Shown here piece after piece: positions 1-12,870 of a stretch of DNA of 64,000 nucleotides. The notes beneath the pieces are model-generated. The model was not told the DNA's origin. It made no database searches and worked only from the letters and a program-made list of their open reading frames with translations. The DNA lies in NCBI RefSeq assembly GCF_032854445.1, contig NC_088303.1, positions 17,985,501-18,049,500 on the forward strand, in the 5' to 3' direction. Position 1 is the stretch's first letter; every line of letters starts with the position of its first letter. The DNA is from Liolophura sinensis (taxonomy: Eukaryota > Mollusca > Polyplacophora > Chitonida > Chitonidae). Both the position numbers and the translations under genes were made by a program.

Positions 1-745
1 TCAAGTGAACAAGCTGATAATGATGCTTAGTTTAGAATTGGCTATCAAGTTCATGTTTTGATCAACCTTTGGTAGTGTTTGACAGTAATGATGGATGGTG
101 CAATTGAAAAGTGTCATTACTGTTGTCGAAACTTGCATTCCAATTTCTGTTCATGTTTGCTTAAATTGGAGTTCAGTATGTTCAGGATATAGCTGTAGTA
201 ATTAGGAAAAAAAATCAAATCTAAGGAAGAGTTGACCTGTAAAAACTGTGCATGCTGAACCATATCCTTGGGATATGATTCCCAATGTCAGAACCAGTTT
301 GTGATAATTAACCTGGTTAAGGTCCTGGAAATTTCATTGTATCTAGGAGTTTGATGTGAATGTTTTGAGTATGTGAGGTAGAATTAACTTTAATTTGAAA
401 GCATCCCTCCCATCGTGCTGACTACTGCACCTTGGTTCTCTGCCGGGAGATGACTTTGAAAAACATTATTGTTAATTACAGCAGGCATGTAAACAATGCT
501 CAGTATGACGGCCATATAAACCTTCTCGTCTTAGACCCCTGGTGTCTTTCCTTTAAATCTTGGAAGTTCTAATAAATCAAATATGTGGCTATCAAAGACT
601 TAGCTTTTGCACAACAAGTTTTTTTTTTTTGGTTTTTTTTTTTGTTGTTTTTTGTTCTTATATAACCTAATAGCTCACTGTGTCTTGCTCACATGTACTG
701 ATCTTGTTTTTGGCTTTTGTTTCTATGTGTGTGTGTGTGTAATAG
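1..745. other. AT-rich non-coding DNA
   Basis: I see no gene here. The stretch contains a poly-T tract interrupted by a few G residues (about 618-653) and a short GT repeat (about 727-740). The GT repeat lies directly in front of a possible splice acceptor at 745. Confidence 0.6.
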
Positions 746-787
746 AAATGGATGCCATTGCTTAAATCTTTTGAGGAAGTTCTGAGG
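746..787 (+). other. possible 42-nt microexon (weak)
   Basis: A T- and GT-rich tract ends in AATAG at 745. It is followed by 42 bases open in one frame (KWMPLLKSFEEVLR) and a strong donor, AGG|GTAAGA, at 788. Both borders would be phase 0. No neighbouring exon with a recognisable protein was found, and the GT microsatellite makes a chance acceptor likely. This is a flagged possibility and not a gene call. Confidence 0.15.
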
Positions 788-1129
788 GTAAGACCCCGTA
801 CCTCCACACCCACTTTACATGCCCGTGTACTGTCATCTGGAAGGATCCTCCTTTCACAGTTATGTTTTACATGCATCAGCTGGAGCAAATCATTCCACAT
901 GCTATCTGTAAAAACATTTGGGCCTTTCATTTCTCCTAGTTTTCTGAGGCACATATTGTGTAATTTGTTATTTTAATGTCATTGCCTTTTTTAAGTCACT
1001 GTTTGGGAATGTTTAATGTATTTGTACATTTGCCTTGCGGTGTGTCGGGAAGAGGTGTGTCAGATGTGGGCCTGAGAACAGTGGAACTATTTGTATGGAG
1101 ATCAGTCTACTTCAAACGCAGGGCATTGA

Positions 1130-1700
1130 TGCGAACAAAAGACGAGACTTTAATTCTGTGTTCATGTCGGTTATCCGCAGTCAATTAGCGAAGACTTTGA
1201 GCACTTGGTTAAGGCGGACCAGGGTTCCAGGCTAGAGGCTTTCTCTAAGGTAGCCTGGAGTTGACAAGCTCGCTCCGAAAGCCAACAAGATAATAGAAAA
1301 TATTTTCACATGCATTATAACTTGGAGAAAGCTGACCTAAGGCACTGATGACTGGCCACTGCTGGCTGTGCTAAGCTAATGAGCTTTAGACCACTTTACC
1401 AATTGTATTAATCCAACAAAGATAAAAGCTTGTGGCCTGCTTTGACTGGAGGTCACCAGTGGGTCCCCCGATGAGGGCTAAATAAGCCTTTATAGTCATC
1501 AAAGGGTCTTACCAGGCCACCAGCAACACTGACCCCAGTGCTACGAAAACGTTTTAATGACACAACCACGTCCTGTACAGACACATGAGGTTGCGGGCTG
1601 ACTTAATTAAGAAATTATCTGACAGCTTTTCTCTAGGGTTTAACCCTTTTTGTGCAGATTGACATTGACCTCCAGAGTTTATTTCAGGTGAGGACTTTGC
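1130..1700. promoter_or_regulatory. candidate cis-regulatory island
   Basis: This low-repeat, GC-balanced block stands out from AT-rich surroundings and has no convincing reading frame. Visible transcription-factor-like words are a SOX-type AACAAAG at 1415-1421 running into GATAA at 1421-1425, a TCF-like CATCAAAG at 1497-1504, and several TAAT cores. Such clustering is typical of developmental enhancers in animals. The call rests on composition and motif density only, because conservation cannot be checked here. Confidence 0.25.
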
Positions 1701-1799
1701 TCAGTTAGCATGTTGATTATATGAGCTGAAGGTGATCTGTATTGTGAATTGTCCTTGTTCTGTTTATAACTGAACAAATGTAGAAGTATAAACTGGTGC

Positions 1800-2380
1800 A
1801 ATGCACCGCGCAGCTCAGAGCTCCTTGAAGGCGCTCAGGCCAGGGGAGTTCAGAAGACTGCACAGAAGATGGTTGACCTGACGTCCTCACATGGAAGAAA
1901 ATATCATAGCTTCATTCTCACATACATCATTAATCCTGCATAGCCAGTTATTTCCCAACTTGGCATGGCCTGGCCAAGATTTTTTTTATATGCTTCATTG
2001 CATAAAGGAAGCAAATGTCTGATGACAACTCCATTTGCTCGTGTTTGACATTTACAGAAATGATTGGTGTCCCAATCGCCCGACGCCCCAGCACAGCGCC
2101 TCCTAGGACCAAAGCTCATAACACAGACGCGTGAACCTATCTGCTAATCTCTAATTTTGGCTGGCCGCGGTCACAGCCTCATTGTTAGATCATATCGGGG
2201 TGGGTGAACGCTGGCCCAAGGAGAGAAAGCATCTTTATCTTGGGCTGAATCCGCACACTTTTGATACCTACAGACAACTCATCAGCGACAGTCAGTACTG
2301 ATCACCTCTCAGTTGCCATTACACACTCTGTCACCACCAAAACTTTATAAGTCTGCATCTCTGGCTAAAGTTCAGACAGA
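1800..2380. promoter_or_regulatory. candidate cis-regulatory island
   Basis: A GC-richer block with no repeat signature and no plausible exon. It includes TTTATCTT (GATA-type) near 2234 and several TAAT/ATTA cores near 2140. A 71-codon minus-strand frame at 1904-2119 has no recognisable protein features. The call is by composition only. Confidence 0.2.
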
Positions 2381-2468
2381 AAAATGGCCAAATTTGTATG
2401 AATTTAGCCAGTTCCATCCTTTTAAATCCCTGACATAGAGAACATTTGTCAACTTTGGATTATTCAAG

Positions 2469-2595
2469 TATGCTTTTATATTATGGGAAATATGCTTTTT
2501 ACTGTATTGAGAAATATGCTTTTTACTGTATTGAGAAATATGCTTTTTACAGTATGAGAAATATGCTTTTTATTGTATTGAGAAATATGCTTTTA
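2469..2595 (+). repeat. 24-bp tandem repeat, about 5 copies
   Basis: The word GAAATATGCTTTT recurs at 2487, 2511, 2535, 2558 and 2582, giving spacings of 24, 24, 23 and 24 bp. The unit is AT-rich and the copies are nearly identical, so the expansion is probably recent. Confidence 0.85.
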
Positions 2596-2599
2596 GAGC

Positions 2600-4000
2600 A
2601 AAGGAATAAAGGATCAAAATAAATTGTAATGAAACTATTTATTATCTGTGCACAACAGCTCTTTTCATTTTATAATCTTCACCCTTGATCTGTGGTATCT
2701 TTTTGGCTTGTTTTGTTAGTTGACTCCATATGGAACTAAGCCGATCAGTTTGGTTCTTTATATTTCTTCTTGACTGGCAACACTCCAGTCGTCACATTTA
2801 TGAAATAATCTGCACGAAATTAAGGCTGTATATAAACAGCCATCATCTGGCTCAAGATGTCTTTGTGGATATTCTTAAGGGGTCAATCTTTATCAAAAAT
2901 TTTTGTATTGATTTTGCATTGTTATTCTTATACCATAACATGATTTTACTCTCTTAAAGACAAAGAACAAACTAACATGAAGTACATGTCAGATAGAAGA
3001 CCATTTCATATATACTGGAAAGTAAAGTGCATTTAAAACTTTGGAGTCTACTGTGGCCTTTTCTGACCCTGTTGGGACCATTAATGTCACTTCAACTTTT
3101 TGCCACTCATCACATATAGTTTGCTATATTTCATCGTTCAGAATGTATCTTTATTTAGAGCTATGAATGAATTTAACAAATTGACCGTGAAACAAACTAT
3201 TTCAAGCCAAAAATAATGCTGTGGTGTCACTGATATCCTCTGTGTTTCAACAGACCACCACAGGATCATATGTTTGAATACATTTTAGTAGGCTAGAAAA
3301 ATTCTACAAAAATAAAACTATTTTGCTGGACAGCGTTTAATGGTCTTTCATCTGATAATTACTTTATTTTAGTGTTTTCTTTTCCTTTAAGGACATAGTA
3401 GTTGATCCAGTTACCATTCTAAATAGAAATTGATATCTGATATCTGGAGCAAAAGGTGAATATTCTTATGCAGTCATTTTAAGCCTTTCCCCAAGTTAGT
3501 TTGCAACTTGTTATTGTTTTGTGTTCAGGAAGTGTTTAGAAATGTGAACTTTATCTTATAACTTAATATGAACTATGTATTAAAAGTTGAGCCAGCACTA
3601 GTTTCCCCAGCTGATTTAAAACACCAAAGTCTGCGACAAGTTATAATTATTTGGATGTTGTAAGTCTTCTCAGAAGTGATTGATAAATCTGTTTTCCGCG
3701 GCCATTTTTCGTAGTAGTTGGCGATGAATATAAGTTGCTCTGGACCAAAGTTTTTGTGTAGTTAGGGAATCATATGTTTGATTGCTCGCGACAAGCCTTG
3801 ATAAATGATGTCTGCGCTCATTTGGTCTGTACTTTCCAGTCTCCCCTGACTTATTGTCATCTGGTGCGGGCAAAAACTTCCATCTATATTCATAGGAATA
3901 TTTGTATTTATCCCTAAGCTAAATTTCAAATGAGTTGCATCAAATTTAAGCCTTTCTATCCAAGCTGATAGCTTGCAAAATGTTTGTAGGGAGGAATTAA
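2600..4000. other. AT-rich non-coding DNA
   Basis: Open frames are short (up to about 75 codons) and have no recognisable domain, biased codon use or paired splice sites. I see no repeat or RNA gene. Confidence 0.5.
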
Positions 4001-4480
4001 ACGGATTTTTCCAGAAGAATGGAGCAATTTTGGAGGAGATCTATTGGAGATCATCCAAGAACGGTAACATTTTGATATAAAGAGCATTTAATAACCCATG
4101 AGAATTGCAAAGTTATCAAGTTGGACTCCCATGTTAACAAAGACTGACAGTTTTAGTGTCCAGGGTTGGAATCTGCAGTCACACTTGGGAAAAGGGATCT
4201 ACACGGGAGAGGGAATTATGACCGGCACAGAATCACCCCTCCACGTGACATTACACCATCAGCCCATGCTCTGGCTGAGTAAGACCAAGCAGACGTGGCT
4301 TAACTCTAGGCCCCCCACCTTCCAAATCCCCTCCCTCATTCACTGGTGTAAGGTGTCTGACAATGTCCAGAACAGCAGCTCTGTCCGGTCACCGAATTAA
4401 TCCAGTCTTCAATTTACCCAATGCGTGTTTTATTACCTGAAATTTTGTCCCATGAATGAGGTCTGAATTACCTTTATTCA
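4000..4480. promoter_or_regulatory. candidate cis-regulatory island
   Basis: A GC-balanced block between AT-rich flanks. It contains a 100-codon plus-strand frame at 4098-4400 whose protein is low in charged residues, matches no family I know and lacks splice signals at sensible places. I read it as non-coding DNA, possibly regulatory. Confidence 0.18.
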
Positions 4481-6640
4481 TTCCTAACCGTGTGAGTAGT
4501 GTGCAGGTGATTGTGTCGTCTAAGCAAATACTGCCTGTACCTGTAATTACTAGCTGACATAGCCGTGTGTGTCAGTGTTGACAGGTATGCTCAGGTCTTG
4601 AACTTATTAAACTACATGTAGCAGGCATGTCTCCCATGGAATTATTTATTTATTACCAAACCTTTATGCGTGTTTAATCTCCATCAAAGGCTGTTTCAGG
4701 TGTTTTCTATATGTTAAAAGACTTAGAAAACAAAGCAAAAAATATATTAATGTTGTGCATGTCTATTAATCTTATCATTATTATTTTGTCCAATTATTTG
4801 AAAAATCTCTATAGATGTTTGCTAATTATGACATTCAGATGCATCACCAATTTAAAATCCCACTTTATTGCTCTAATTGTGTGTGAAAAAACATGCCACT
4901 AATTATCACTGATATCTCACTGTTTATAAATAGTGGAAATGTTACTATTTTAAAACTAGCGATTCACTGTGGAGAACTTTACTAATTTTCATCTGTGTCA
5001 TTCACTTTTGTTTTGGAGGATACATTTAATTAGAAAACCATTGATTCACTTACTGTCACATCTGTTACTAATAATTTCCACGTCTTATGGTTCGCTGTGA
5101 CTAGTACTAGTAGTAATTACTAAAACAGTGGTAGACTATAACCGTGGAGCCTTACTAATTATCACTGTGAAGCATGTCATTAATTATCACTGTTTTTTCT
5201 TTTTATTTAACCATTCAAATACTAAATATCTTCTTCACCTTAGATGTACCATTTTCTTGTCTTTTACCGAAGTGTACATGAATATTGTACAAGCATGTTA
5301 CTGTCAGCTTTACTTCTGCTAGTTGTTTTGTGTGAATTTCATTGTGGCTTTTGGCATTACAGCTCATACCTGTGAAAAGTAAAATATAAAGAACAAACCC
5401 TGTAAATTTTGCCTGCTCGAGCTTGCATGAGCCCCTGACCAATTAGGTTGCATGTTAGAATATACTGTACACCGCTTTAGCTGTGATGTTTGTTGTCTGA
5501 AAACTTGTCCATGTACCTGGTGAGGTGTGGTGGTTTTCTCTGGGTTTTGATTGGCTTCCTCCACCGATAGACCTGATCAATGAAGTAAATAATATAAAAT
5601 CTGAATATGTAGGTAATATTAACTGGATCGACTTAAAAGAAATGTCTTTTGATTACTTCATTTAAACTTGAACAGACAAATGTACTTTGTCTTTAAGTGA
5701 ACATGTTGTTACTCTTGATTATTCCAGAAAAAGTAAACAGTGGAATTTTTCAGATTTTGAAAATCAGCCCTTTTTTTCTGCAAATGTTGGTCTGATGAGA
5801 ATGACTGTCATCTGTGTTATGTTTACATTCGTGGCTATCATTTATTGGATGAGGAATGGAAAAAGAAAATGAAAATATTCCAATATTTGTGTGTGACAAT
5901 AGTTGTTTTTGATTATGTAGCTTTGGTGTGATCACATATGGTTTCACTTCATGAAACCAGTGATATTTAATGGTGTGGGTTTTTACCTGGCAGTATTGTT
6001 TTATTGCAGAATTTCAGCGGTACTGTGAAGCTAATCTTCAGTTGGCCATTTGATACAGGTATGCCGAAATAGAGAGTTCATTATCATTACATTGGAGACA
6101 TCACTAATGTGAAAATTTTAAATCTTTTTCAGATTTGTACGTAGTCCTAGATATGCTAATTTTAATACATCATTGATTTGGTATTGATTAGTGTTCCATT
6201 AGAAAACCAAGCTGTCCATAACGTGGCATCGCCATGGTCACCGAAACTGACAAATTAGTTACTTTATTACGAAAAATTTGGATTAGATTGTCATAGCATA
6301 ATGATAGGGGGCAAAAAAGTTAACTTTCCGTGTTATGGTTGAGATTTCCCAATTTGTCCAACACGCTTCTCATTTATCATTCATGCTAAATATTCAGGTG
6401 GAATGAACGCGAAATAAAAAAGAAGTATGTTTTAATGGCTCCTGGAATTTGCAGTTAAATCGGATGGGAATATGGAAAAATGACATTGGAAATGACCAGT
6501 ATTAAAAGGGATATCTGGGAAAAATGACATTTTTATCCACTTTATTGAAAGTTTAAGTTTGATGAGTCAAAAGAACCGGACTGTAACAGAATGAATGGGA
6601 TGTAGTCGAGAACAATTAATCTTAATATATGTAAATAATG
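4480..6640. other. AT-rich non-coding DNA with degenerate short repeats
   Basis: The phrase CTAATTATCACTG or close variants recurs at about 4900, 5155 and 5180. This suggests an old, decayed tandem array at 4870-5200. No gene was found. Confidence 0.4.
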
Positions 6641-7320
6641 ATGTATGGAAGAGATTAGCGCAATGCCAGTACAATGTTAGATTGTTATTAATTTGTTACA
6701 TTTTTGCCTCGGCAATTACTTGTTAAAGTACGATGGTGAAAAATGTGAGGGGTTATTTTTTCCTGTTAGGGAATTATAATAAGCCATCCATTACGGGGCC
6801 GTTATTGGCATCGCGGGCTCAAGTGTGGCAAAGTTCGTCATCTCTAGTCAGGAATTAGTCCATACTGAATGTCTGAATGTTAAAGAGGCATCGCCCGCAA
6901 AGCACTGGGTTAGAAAAAGTAGAATTTTGTCAATTTCGTTGTTAACAAGGCCAGGGAAGAGTGTTAAGAAGGGGTGGGTGTCAGAGGAGAAGTCGTGATC
7001 CGTATAATTAGACTCTCATTCGCCTGCACTCTGACCACCAGCTGGCACTTATTAATCTTCAGAGATGGCAAAAACTCTGTCATACCCCATGATAAATGAC
7101 CTTCTATGGGCTGATAATTTGGACCAGGGGTCGTAACAAGGTTCTTAGGTGGGATTTTAATTGTATAAATTCAGCACATTTGGCAGAGACCGAATGTGGT
7201 ATACATGTGTAATTTGAGCTGGGGACAATCCTTATTTGTCTCAGCTCTATGCGAAATAATAACAGGGTAAATCCCTCATCAGCAACTTCACCCCATCAAA
7301 CCTCCGCAGGAACTTGCCTC
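6640..7320. promoter_or_regulatory. candidate cis-regulatory island
   Basis: A GC-balanced block starting with several TTAGA/TTATTAAT homeodomain-like cores and continuing with a GC-rich section around 6795-6900. It has no open frame of note and no SINE similarity. The proposal rests on composition and motif density. Confidence 0.22.
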
Positions 7321-8307
7321 CTTACCCTCTACAATTACACAAACACATATTATCTGCCCGGCACAAGATTTGCATCACTTCTTTGTTGATGAATGGCCTA
7401 GGTGATGCCAGTGTTTTCTGGGGTGAATGCAGTTATGGATTCGGCCTCTCGAGAACATTGCCCCTCTCTATGTCTCCCTTAGGAAGATCAGCCAAGTTCT
7501 GTTTTCATTAGTTACTGATGCGTCCTGCTGCACACGTTATCATATTTTTACTTCAGCGTCGTCCACGCAGTATCCTATCATTATAGGTACGCCCCATAGC
7601 ATCCCTGTTTTTTCCTGAACCACACAGGCCTGTGCAAGACAAATTTGTTATCAAGGGGAAGTAACTCAGGACTCATTTGAAAATATTCCCGCTTCTCTTT
7701 GAACCTTATAATATACAGCCAACGTATATGTGTGTGCTTAAGCTTGACTCGGCATCTTGATTGCTAACAGTTATGTAACCAGAGAATTGGCCTGATGTAA
7801 TGCATGATATGTTAAGCAATATAACTGATTTCTTCAGTGTGGTTTTGGTATTTCCCAGCGCACATGTATATGTGTATACACATGCAGACGGTATACCAAC
7901 ACCTAATTTTTATATACTGTAAATCTGCAACCTTTTCAACCACTTTCAAGCACTTTTTTCAGTGGAAATTATGTATACAATTATTATGAAAATGATTTGC
8001 TCATGTCATTAAAGTTGGATCTTCATAAAACTAAAAATTATTTCTCAGCACCTACTAGTTCTCTCAAAATGTTTGAAAATATTGGTGACAGAAATGGTTG
8101 AAAAGGTTAAAAGTATTGGGGAAGTCTCTAACAACACACTGTAACAGTCTCCTGGACCAAAGTCTACAAAACTGGTGGTTTTAAATGCACATGAATGTCA
8201 AAATATCAGTCATAAAAACAATTATTACTTTTGATGTCAAGATACTCAACAAATACATCACTAGCCAGGCTGTAAGTTCTGTAAAATCATTTTCCTCGCT
8301 TGGCTTT

Positions 8308-8493
8308 CAGCATGAAGGGGATAGCGCAACGACTTCGGTAAGGCGTCTCAGTGAAGCAGCACTAGATAAAAGAGTGGTGGAAATCCGTCCTGCAACAAGG
8401 AGGCATATTACATGCACTCTAAGGATTCCTTCGTCGTTGTATGACTGAAAAATTGTTAAGTACGACGTTAAACCCCAAGCACTCACTCACTCT
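8308..8493 (+). mobile_element. SINE copy with (ACTC)n tail
   Basis: The element ends with a conserved 3' part, AGTACGACGTTAAACCCCAA-like at about 8459-8477, followed by CACTCACTCACTC. I recognise this 3' end as a common SINE/LINE tail in molluscan genomes. The 5' part (8308-8400) is diverged, and I cannot place its A and B boxes with certainty. Confidence 0.6.
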
Positions 8494-9565
8494 AAAATCA
8501 TTATTACAATCATGCCATTTGTATACATCAAAAGTTGGAATGCGTAAAGCCTGCTCAGTGTGTGCTAGTGGCTAGTTATTGGCTGGCAAATGGTTTGGTT
8601 GGTACTGAACTTTCTGTTGACTTACAGTAAATTTTTTGGGAGCAATTCCCTGTTGCTAACATTGTAGTTTGAGTAGAGAGCAATTTGATCAGTTCAGAAC
8701 TATTGAACACCAGTTTTTTGGTTAGCAACTGAGTGTTTGTTAATTATTGCAGGTTGAATTACTAATTTCCAAGAAGTTTTAGATATCTAAGAATGCCCAT
8801 CTGCCCTATTTCGACTGAAACCATTAAACAAAAAAGATATAAGATCTGATTGATTTATTAGGCCATATATGAAATAAATGCAAAGATAATTGAACACATT
8901 TATGAGTATCTGTCTATATAAGAATTTTTACAAATATTTACTGTTATGTTGAGTAGTCTTTCTGAAAGGTTGATATGCATATCTATGTTATTATGTTGAT
9001 TGTCGGCATGTCTGTCAGATTGCGCATATGTCTGCTACCATGGCATCTAAAAACACATAGATGTAGAATCATCAAGTTTGGATATGTAATGCATCTGAAT
9101 TATCTGATGAGAGCTGTGGGAAGCATATCGAAACACCTTTTCAGAACTTAATTTGAATGATAACCATTCTTAAAGTATTAACTTGAAGAAATTGATGTTG
9201 AATAGTAAATGGGATTTAACCTGTAGTTTTGCAAAATTTTAGTCAAATTTAGAGAAATAACAGAACTTGGTGTGGTTTTCCATGTTCACACAATAATTTT
9301 GGATTTGTAAAGATGAATGTAAAAATTTGCACCAAACTGAACATTTGTTTTAAGTTTTGTACTTAAAGATATTTTATGATCTTTTTATGACTAGTAAAGG
9401 TGTAAGGTACAAATGATTTGAATTTGATGGGAAGCAAAAAAATGGTGTTGAATAATTGTTCAATAATGTGGGATTAGAAGCTTGGTTTGGTGAGTGAAAA
9501 TTCCAGTGTAAATATTAGGCTCAATTTCCATTATTAGAAATATTATTTAATTTTTCAGTTTATTA

Positions 9566-9828
9566 GCCATGGCTTAGTTGGTTAGCTTTGCTAGCGCAGC
9601 ATAATGACCCAGGAGCCTTTCACCAATGTGGTTGCTGTGAGTTCAAGTCTAGTCCAGCTCATGCTGGCTTCCTCTCCATGGGAAGGTCTGCCAGGAACCT
9701 GCGGATGGTCGTGTGTTTCCCCCGGGCTCTGCCCGGTTTTCTCCCACCATAATGCTGGCCGCTGTCATATAAGTGAAATATTCTTGAGTATGGCCTAAAA
9801 CACCAATCAAATGAATAAATAAATCAAT
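9566..9828 (+). mobile_element. full-length tRNA-derived SINE
   Basis: The tRNA-like head has a perfect polymerase III A box, TGGCTTAGTTGG, at 9570-9581 and a B-box-like GAGTTCAAGTC at 9639-9649. A conserved central body follows (9650-9800), and the 3' end is CACCAATCAAATGAATAAATAAATCAA. The same body appears at 22.11, 31.30, 57.09 and 57.37 kb in this window. The family is widespread in marine lophotrochozoans and resembles the Deu/core-type SINE superfamilies (family knowledge; the exact family is not assigned). The 64-codon frame inside it is not a gene. Confidence 0.85.
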
Positions 9829-10129
9829 TTATTTGATTTGATGATGATGTACAGTACAGATGAACTGAATTTAATGTCTAGGAAGATAATTCATTCCTAA
9901 ATTTAAAATAAAATAAATTAAAAAACACACGTTTCTAAAGGTTATTTTTGTGAACTGAATTCATCGTTTAGTGTAAAAATGTAATTGTGTTCAAAGTATA
10001 TGACAACTTTTAAAGTTGAACTCCACTTCACTAAATTAAAGCCCCATATTATAATGGTGATAATAGATTTGAGCAGGATTTCAGGATGTGGGTGGCCAGT
10101 ACATATCTTACTGTGACATCATACAGTTA

Positions 10130-10600
10130 AGTCTGAATGACGGTGCCAGGGAAGGAGAGCGTAGAGATTGACCTCACTTTAGAGGTCAAGCCCAAAGAGT
10201 TTGTGGCCTAGTTGTGGCAGGACCTTATCTCTTGGATCAGTTCGGTGAAAAATATGCGCGCTAAAGCATTAATGGCAATTTCATATGATGAGATGTGGCA
10301 GAAAGGCCCGTTACATCAGGCAAAGAGGTGTTGAAATTGAAAGTTACTGCTTAATGAAGTCTCGTCTTTGAACTGGTCGCTGGGCGATTATGATGAGGGA
10401 GATGTCTGCGATGACCCGGGGCTAGCCTCCGTCCAGCAACGGTCACCTCTACCAAAATGAAATCTTCTGATAAACGAGGGCCCCTAATGAAATTGTCATA
10501 ACGGTGATGGGGTAAGGCCTGCTGATGTCAGATATAACCTGACATGCGGTAAGCTGCTGGAGTTAGGCTCTACCCACAAGATCCCTGGCCCTGCCACCAA
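10130..10600. promoter_or_regulatory. candidate cis-regulatory island
   Basis: A GC-balanced, low-repeat block with many short TAAT, GATAA and CATTAA cores and no long open frame. It lies just upstream of an exon-like segment at 10645, so it could be the last part of an intron of a plus-strand gene or a stand-alone element. Confidence 0.25.
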
Positions 10601-10644
10601 ACCATATTTCTGTTCTAATATCGCTGTGTTTTATTGTCTTGCAG

Positions 10645-10779
10645 GTCTGCCGTGTCAGAGTTTCCAGCAGAGGGTGCTGGGGAAAATTGACGCCTATCTT
10701 TCCAAGTTTAACCCTTTCCTTCATCATCTGCTGGTTGCCAACAAAGTTCTTGTGGCCACGCCTCCAAGCTACAGCTGAT
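10645..10779 (+). other. possible terminal exon (weak)
   Basis: A good acceptor, TTTTATTGTCTTGCAG, ends at 10644. The 135 bases after it are open in the frame that starts two bases in. They give 43 residues beginning LPCQSFQQRVLGKIDAYL and ending PPSYS before TGA at 10777-10779. A second frame is also open to a TAA a few bases further on, which weakens the case. No matching upstream exon, known family or nearby AATAAA was found. It could be the 3' end of a gene lying to the left, or chance. Confidence 0.2.
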
Positions 10780-12650
10780 GTTTTGTAATAATGTCAGTAG
10801 TGTAATACTAATCAAATCTGCATGATTGTGTATGGTTAATATTTTACTCATTGAAAATAACCATGGTACATTGTTTTGTCAAGTGATCTTGTGAATTTAT
10901 GATAACTCATAAGAGAGATCCTCTGTATATATCAAGTCTTTGTAGAGGAAACTTTGCCTACATTAGTATGCATATCCAAAATTATTGATTTCATGAATTT
11001 TTTCATATATTTTTTTTTTTAAATATTTACAAAAAGTTTTGCATTTTTGCTTTATGCATCTCAGTAAAAATTCCAAAAAGGAAACCATCTGTTAAAATTA
11101 TCAGTCAGTTGATATTCTTATCATAGATATTTATAGGAATAAAATAATGATATAGTAGGTTTAATAACTCCTTCTCAGTTGAGTATGAAAATGAGCAATA
11201 TAATCAAATAAATAACAACTGGTTAGCTAAGAAAAGGATTTTGAAATCAAAATATTATCTAGTGATCATGCATGTATGATCAAAAAATAAATAATTATTT
11301 GGATGTTGATTCCACATTAGTGAGCAGATAGAGCTGTAGCAATTTGTGGCTTATAAATAGATACACCTAGGAGTAATCAAAGCTTAGTATATGTACACTG
11401 TTTATATATTATGTTTGGATAGTTTCTTTCACTCTGGTTTTAAACATTGATATGACAAAGTTTAAATGTATTTTGTATTACACCATATTAGATGGCATTA
11501 AGATCAAAGAAAGCTGCTTGCATGTGCATTTGTGGCTAGTGTTATTAATTACTCCACAAAACAAAAATTTATTGTCATTTTTTTTTCATGCTATGTATTT
11601 AATTAGTGTTGCTCTCAAAGGTCAAACAGTTGTGTTTAAGGGTATGAAGGTTAATATGTGTTCCAGTCTGTTCAAGTGATGTCTATATTTTACCTTACAA
11701 GTGATCTGTTTATTAAAGAATAAATAGTTTTTACTGATGTTTTCTTTAAAGTTTTAAAAGTATGGAAAGAATTTAAACATATTGTTAGAGCGATATTTAA
11801 GATATTGACCCACATTATTTAAATGATAGTGTTTAGATACTCATGTTTGGATTATTTAATGTTTATTAAATGGTTTAAATTTTTTTCATTTGACCTCTAC
11901 TTGACTGTGTTGAAGTAGCCTGTTGTAAAGGGTTGACGTTTGGTGGTAAATGTATGTACAATCACTATAGATCTGACCTCATGGAAATAACCTTCCTGGT
12001 AGTAATTTTGCTGTTATTGAATTTTTTATGTGAATATTGGTCTTTTCCTTCCAAATTAGCTTTACATGACAGAACTTATATTTTTGTAACTTTCTATTAA
12101 GTGATACAGCTTTCTTGACTTTTTTCACTGAAGTTTTTCTTTGTCACCGAGAGTTTTTCACTTTGCTTAACTGTTACTTGTTTGTGTATGCTGCTGTTCA
12201 TGCTGATGTTTAAATAATAAAACAGTGCTTGTAAAAATGAAAATAGGGCCTGGTTAATTTTCATCAACGTTTAAGCTTCTTTATGGCAAAGAGCATGATA
12301 CAGGTAAGAGAGGACAATGAGAACATCTCTGTGCCAAGACGTGTATTTTATCATCTCTTAGATATTACCTGTGTTCTTGGATTTTGCTATCCACCAACAG
12401 GTTTTCATCTGGATGTCAATCTGGCTAACCTGCACCTTGGATCAAAAAGTCAATTGCTCAGGGAGTCAGAGTAGAGGAGGGGTCTGCTCAATCCTGTCTA
12501 CATCACTTAACACCATCACCCTATGGGGATTTATTGATGTGCATTTGGGTCCAGTTCCTTTTTCTGTACAGCAAACCTCTAAAAGATCTATACATATACA
12601 TCCAATAATTTTTAATGGAAACTTTTACATTTGGGTGACCCTAGTATGAA
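10780..12650. other. AT-rich non-coding DNA
   Basis: Low-complexity AT-rich sequence with frequent poly-T runs (for example near 11010-11025). Frames are short and carry no recognisable protein. Confidence 0.5.
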
Positions 12651-12659
12651 ATGTGTCGT

Positions 12660-12870
12660 GGTCACCAGAGTTAAGTGGTGAGCTCTTTACGGCTAAAGCG
12701 TTCTTCTCGATCACTAATCAAGGAGATCATGGTTCAGTTCCCCGTCCTCCTGCCCGTCCACCTGCTTTTAGGTGCCTCGCAATGTGTGGGTTTTATTTTC
12801 CACCCTGTCCAGTTTTCTCCACCTGGACCTGACTCCTAGAGTAAAGCATCAGAAATCTTAAACCCAGAAT
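12660..12870 (+). mobile_element. diverged tRNA-derived SINE
   Basis: A tRNA-like head (about 12675-12745) contains GGCTAAAGCG and a B-box-like GGTTCAGTTCC at 12731-12741. It is followed by a T-rich body containing GTGTGGGTTTTATTTTCCACC and CAGTTTTCTCCACCTGG. The sequence is not the family found at 9.57 kb. The 3' end is not sharply defined. Confidence 0.5.

Noticed and set aside
9604-9798. 64-codon plus frame at 9.6 kb, and similar 107-codon minus frame at 57107-57430
   Set aside because: Both are SINE sequence.
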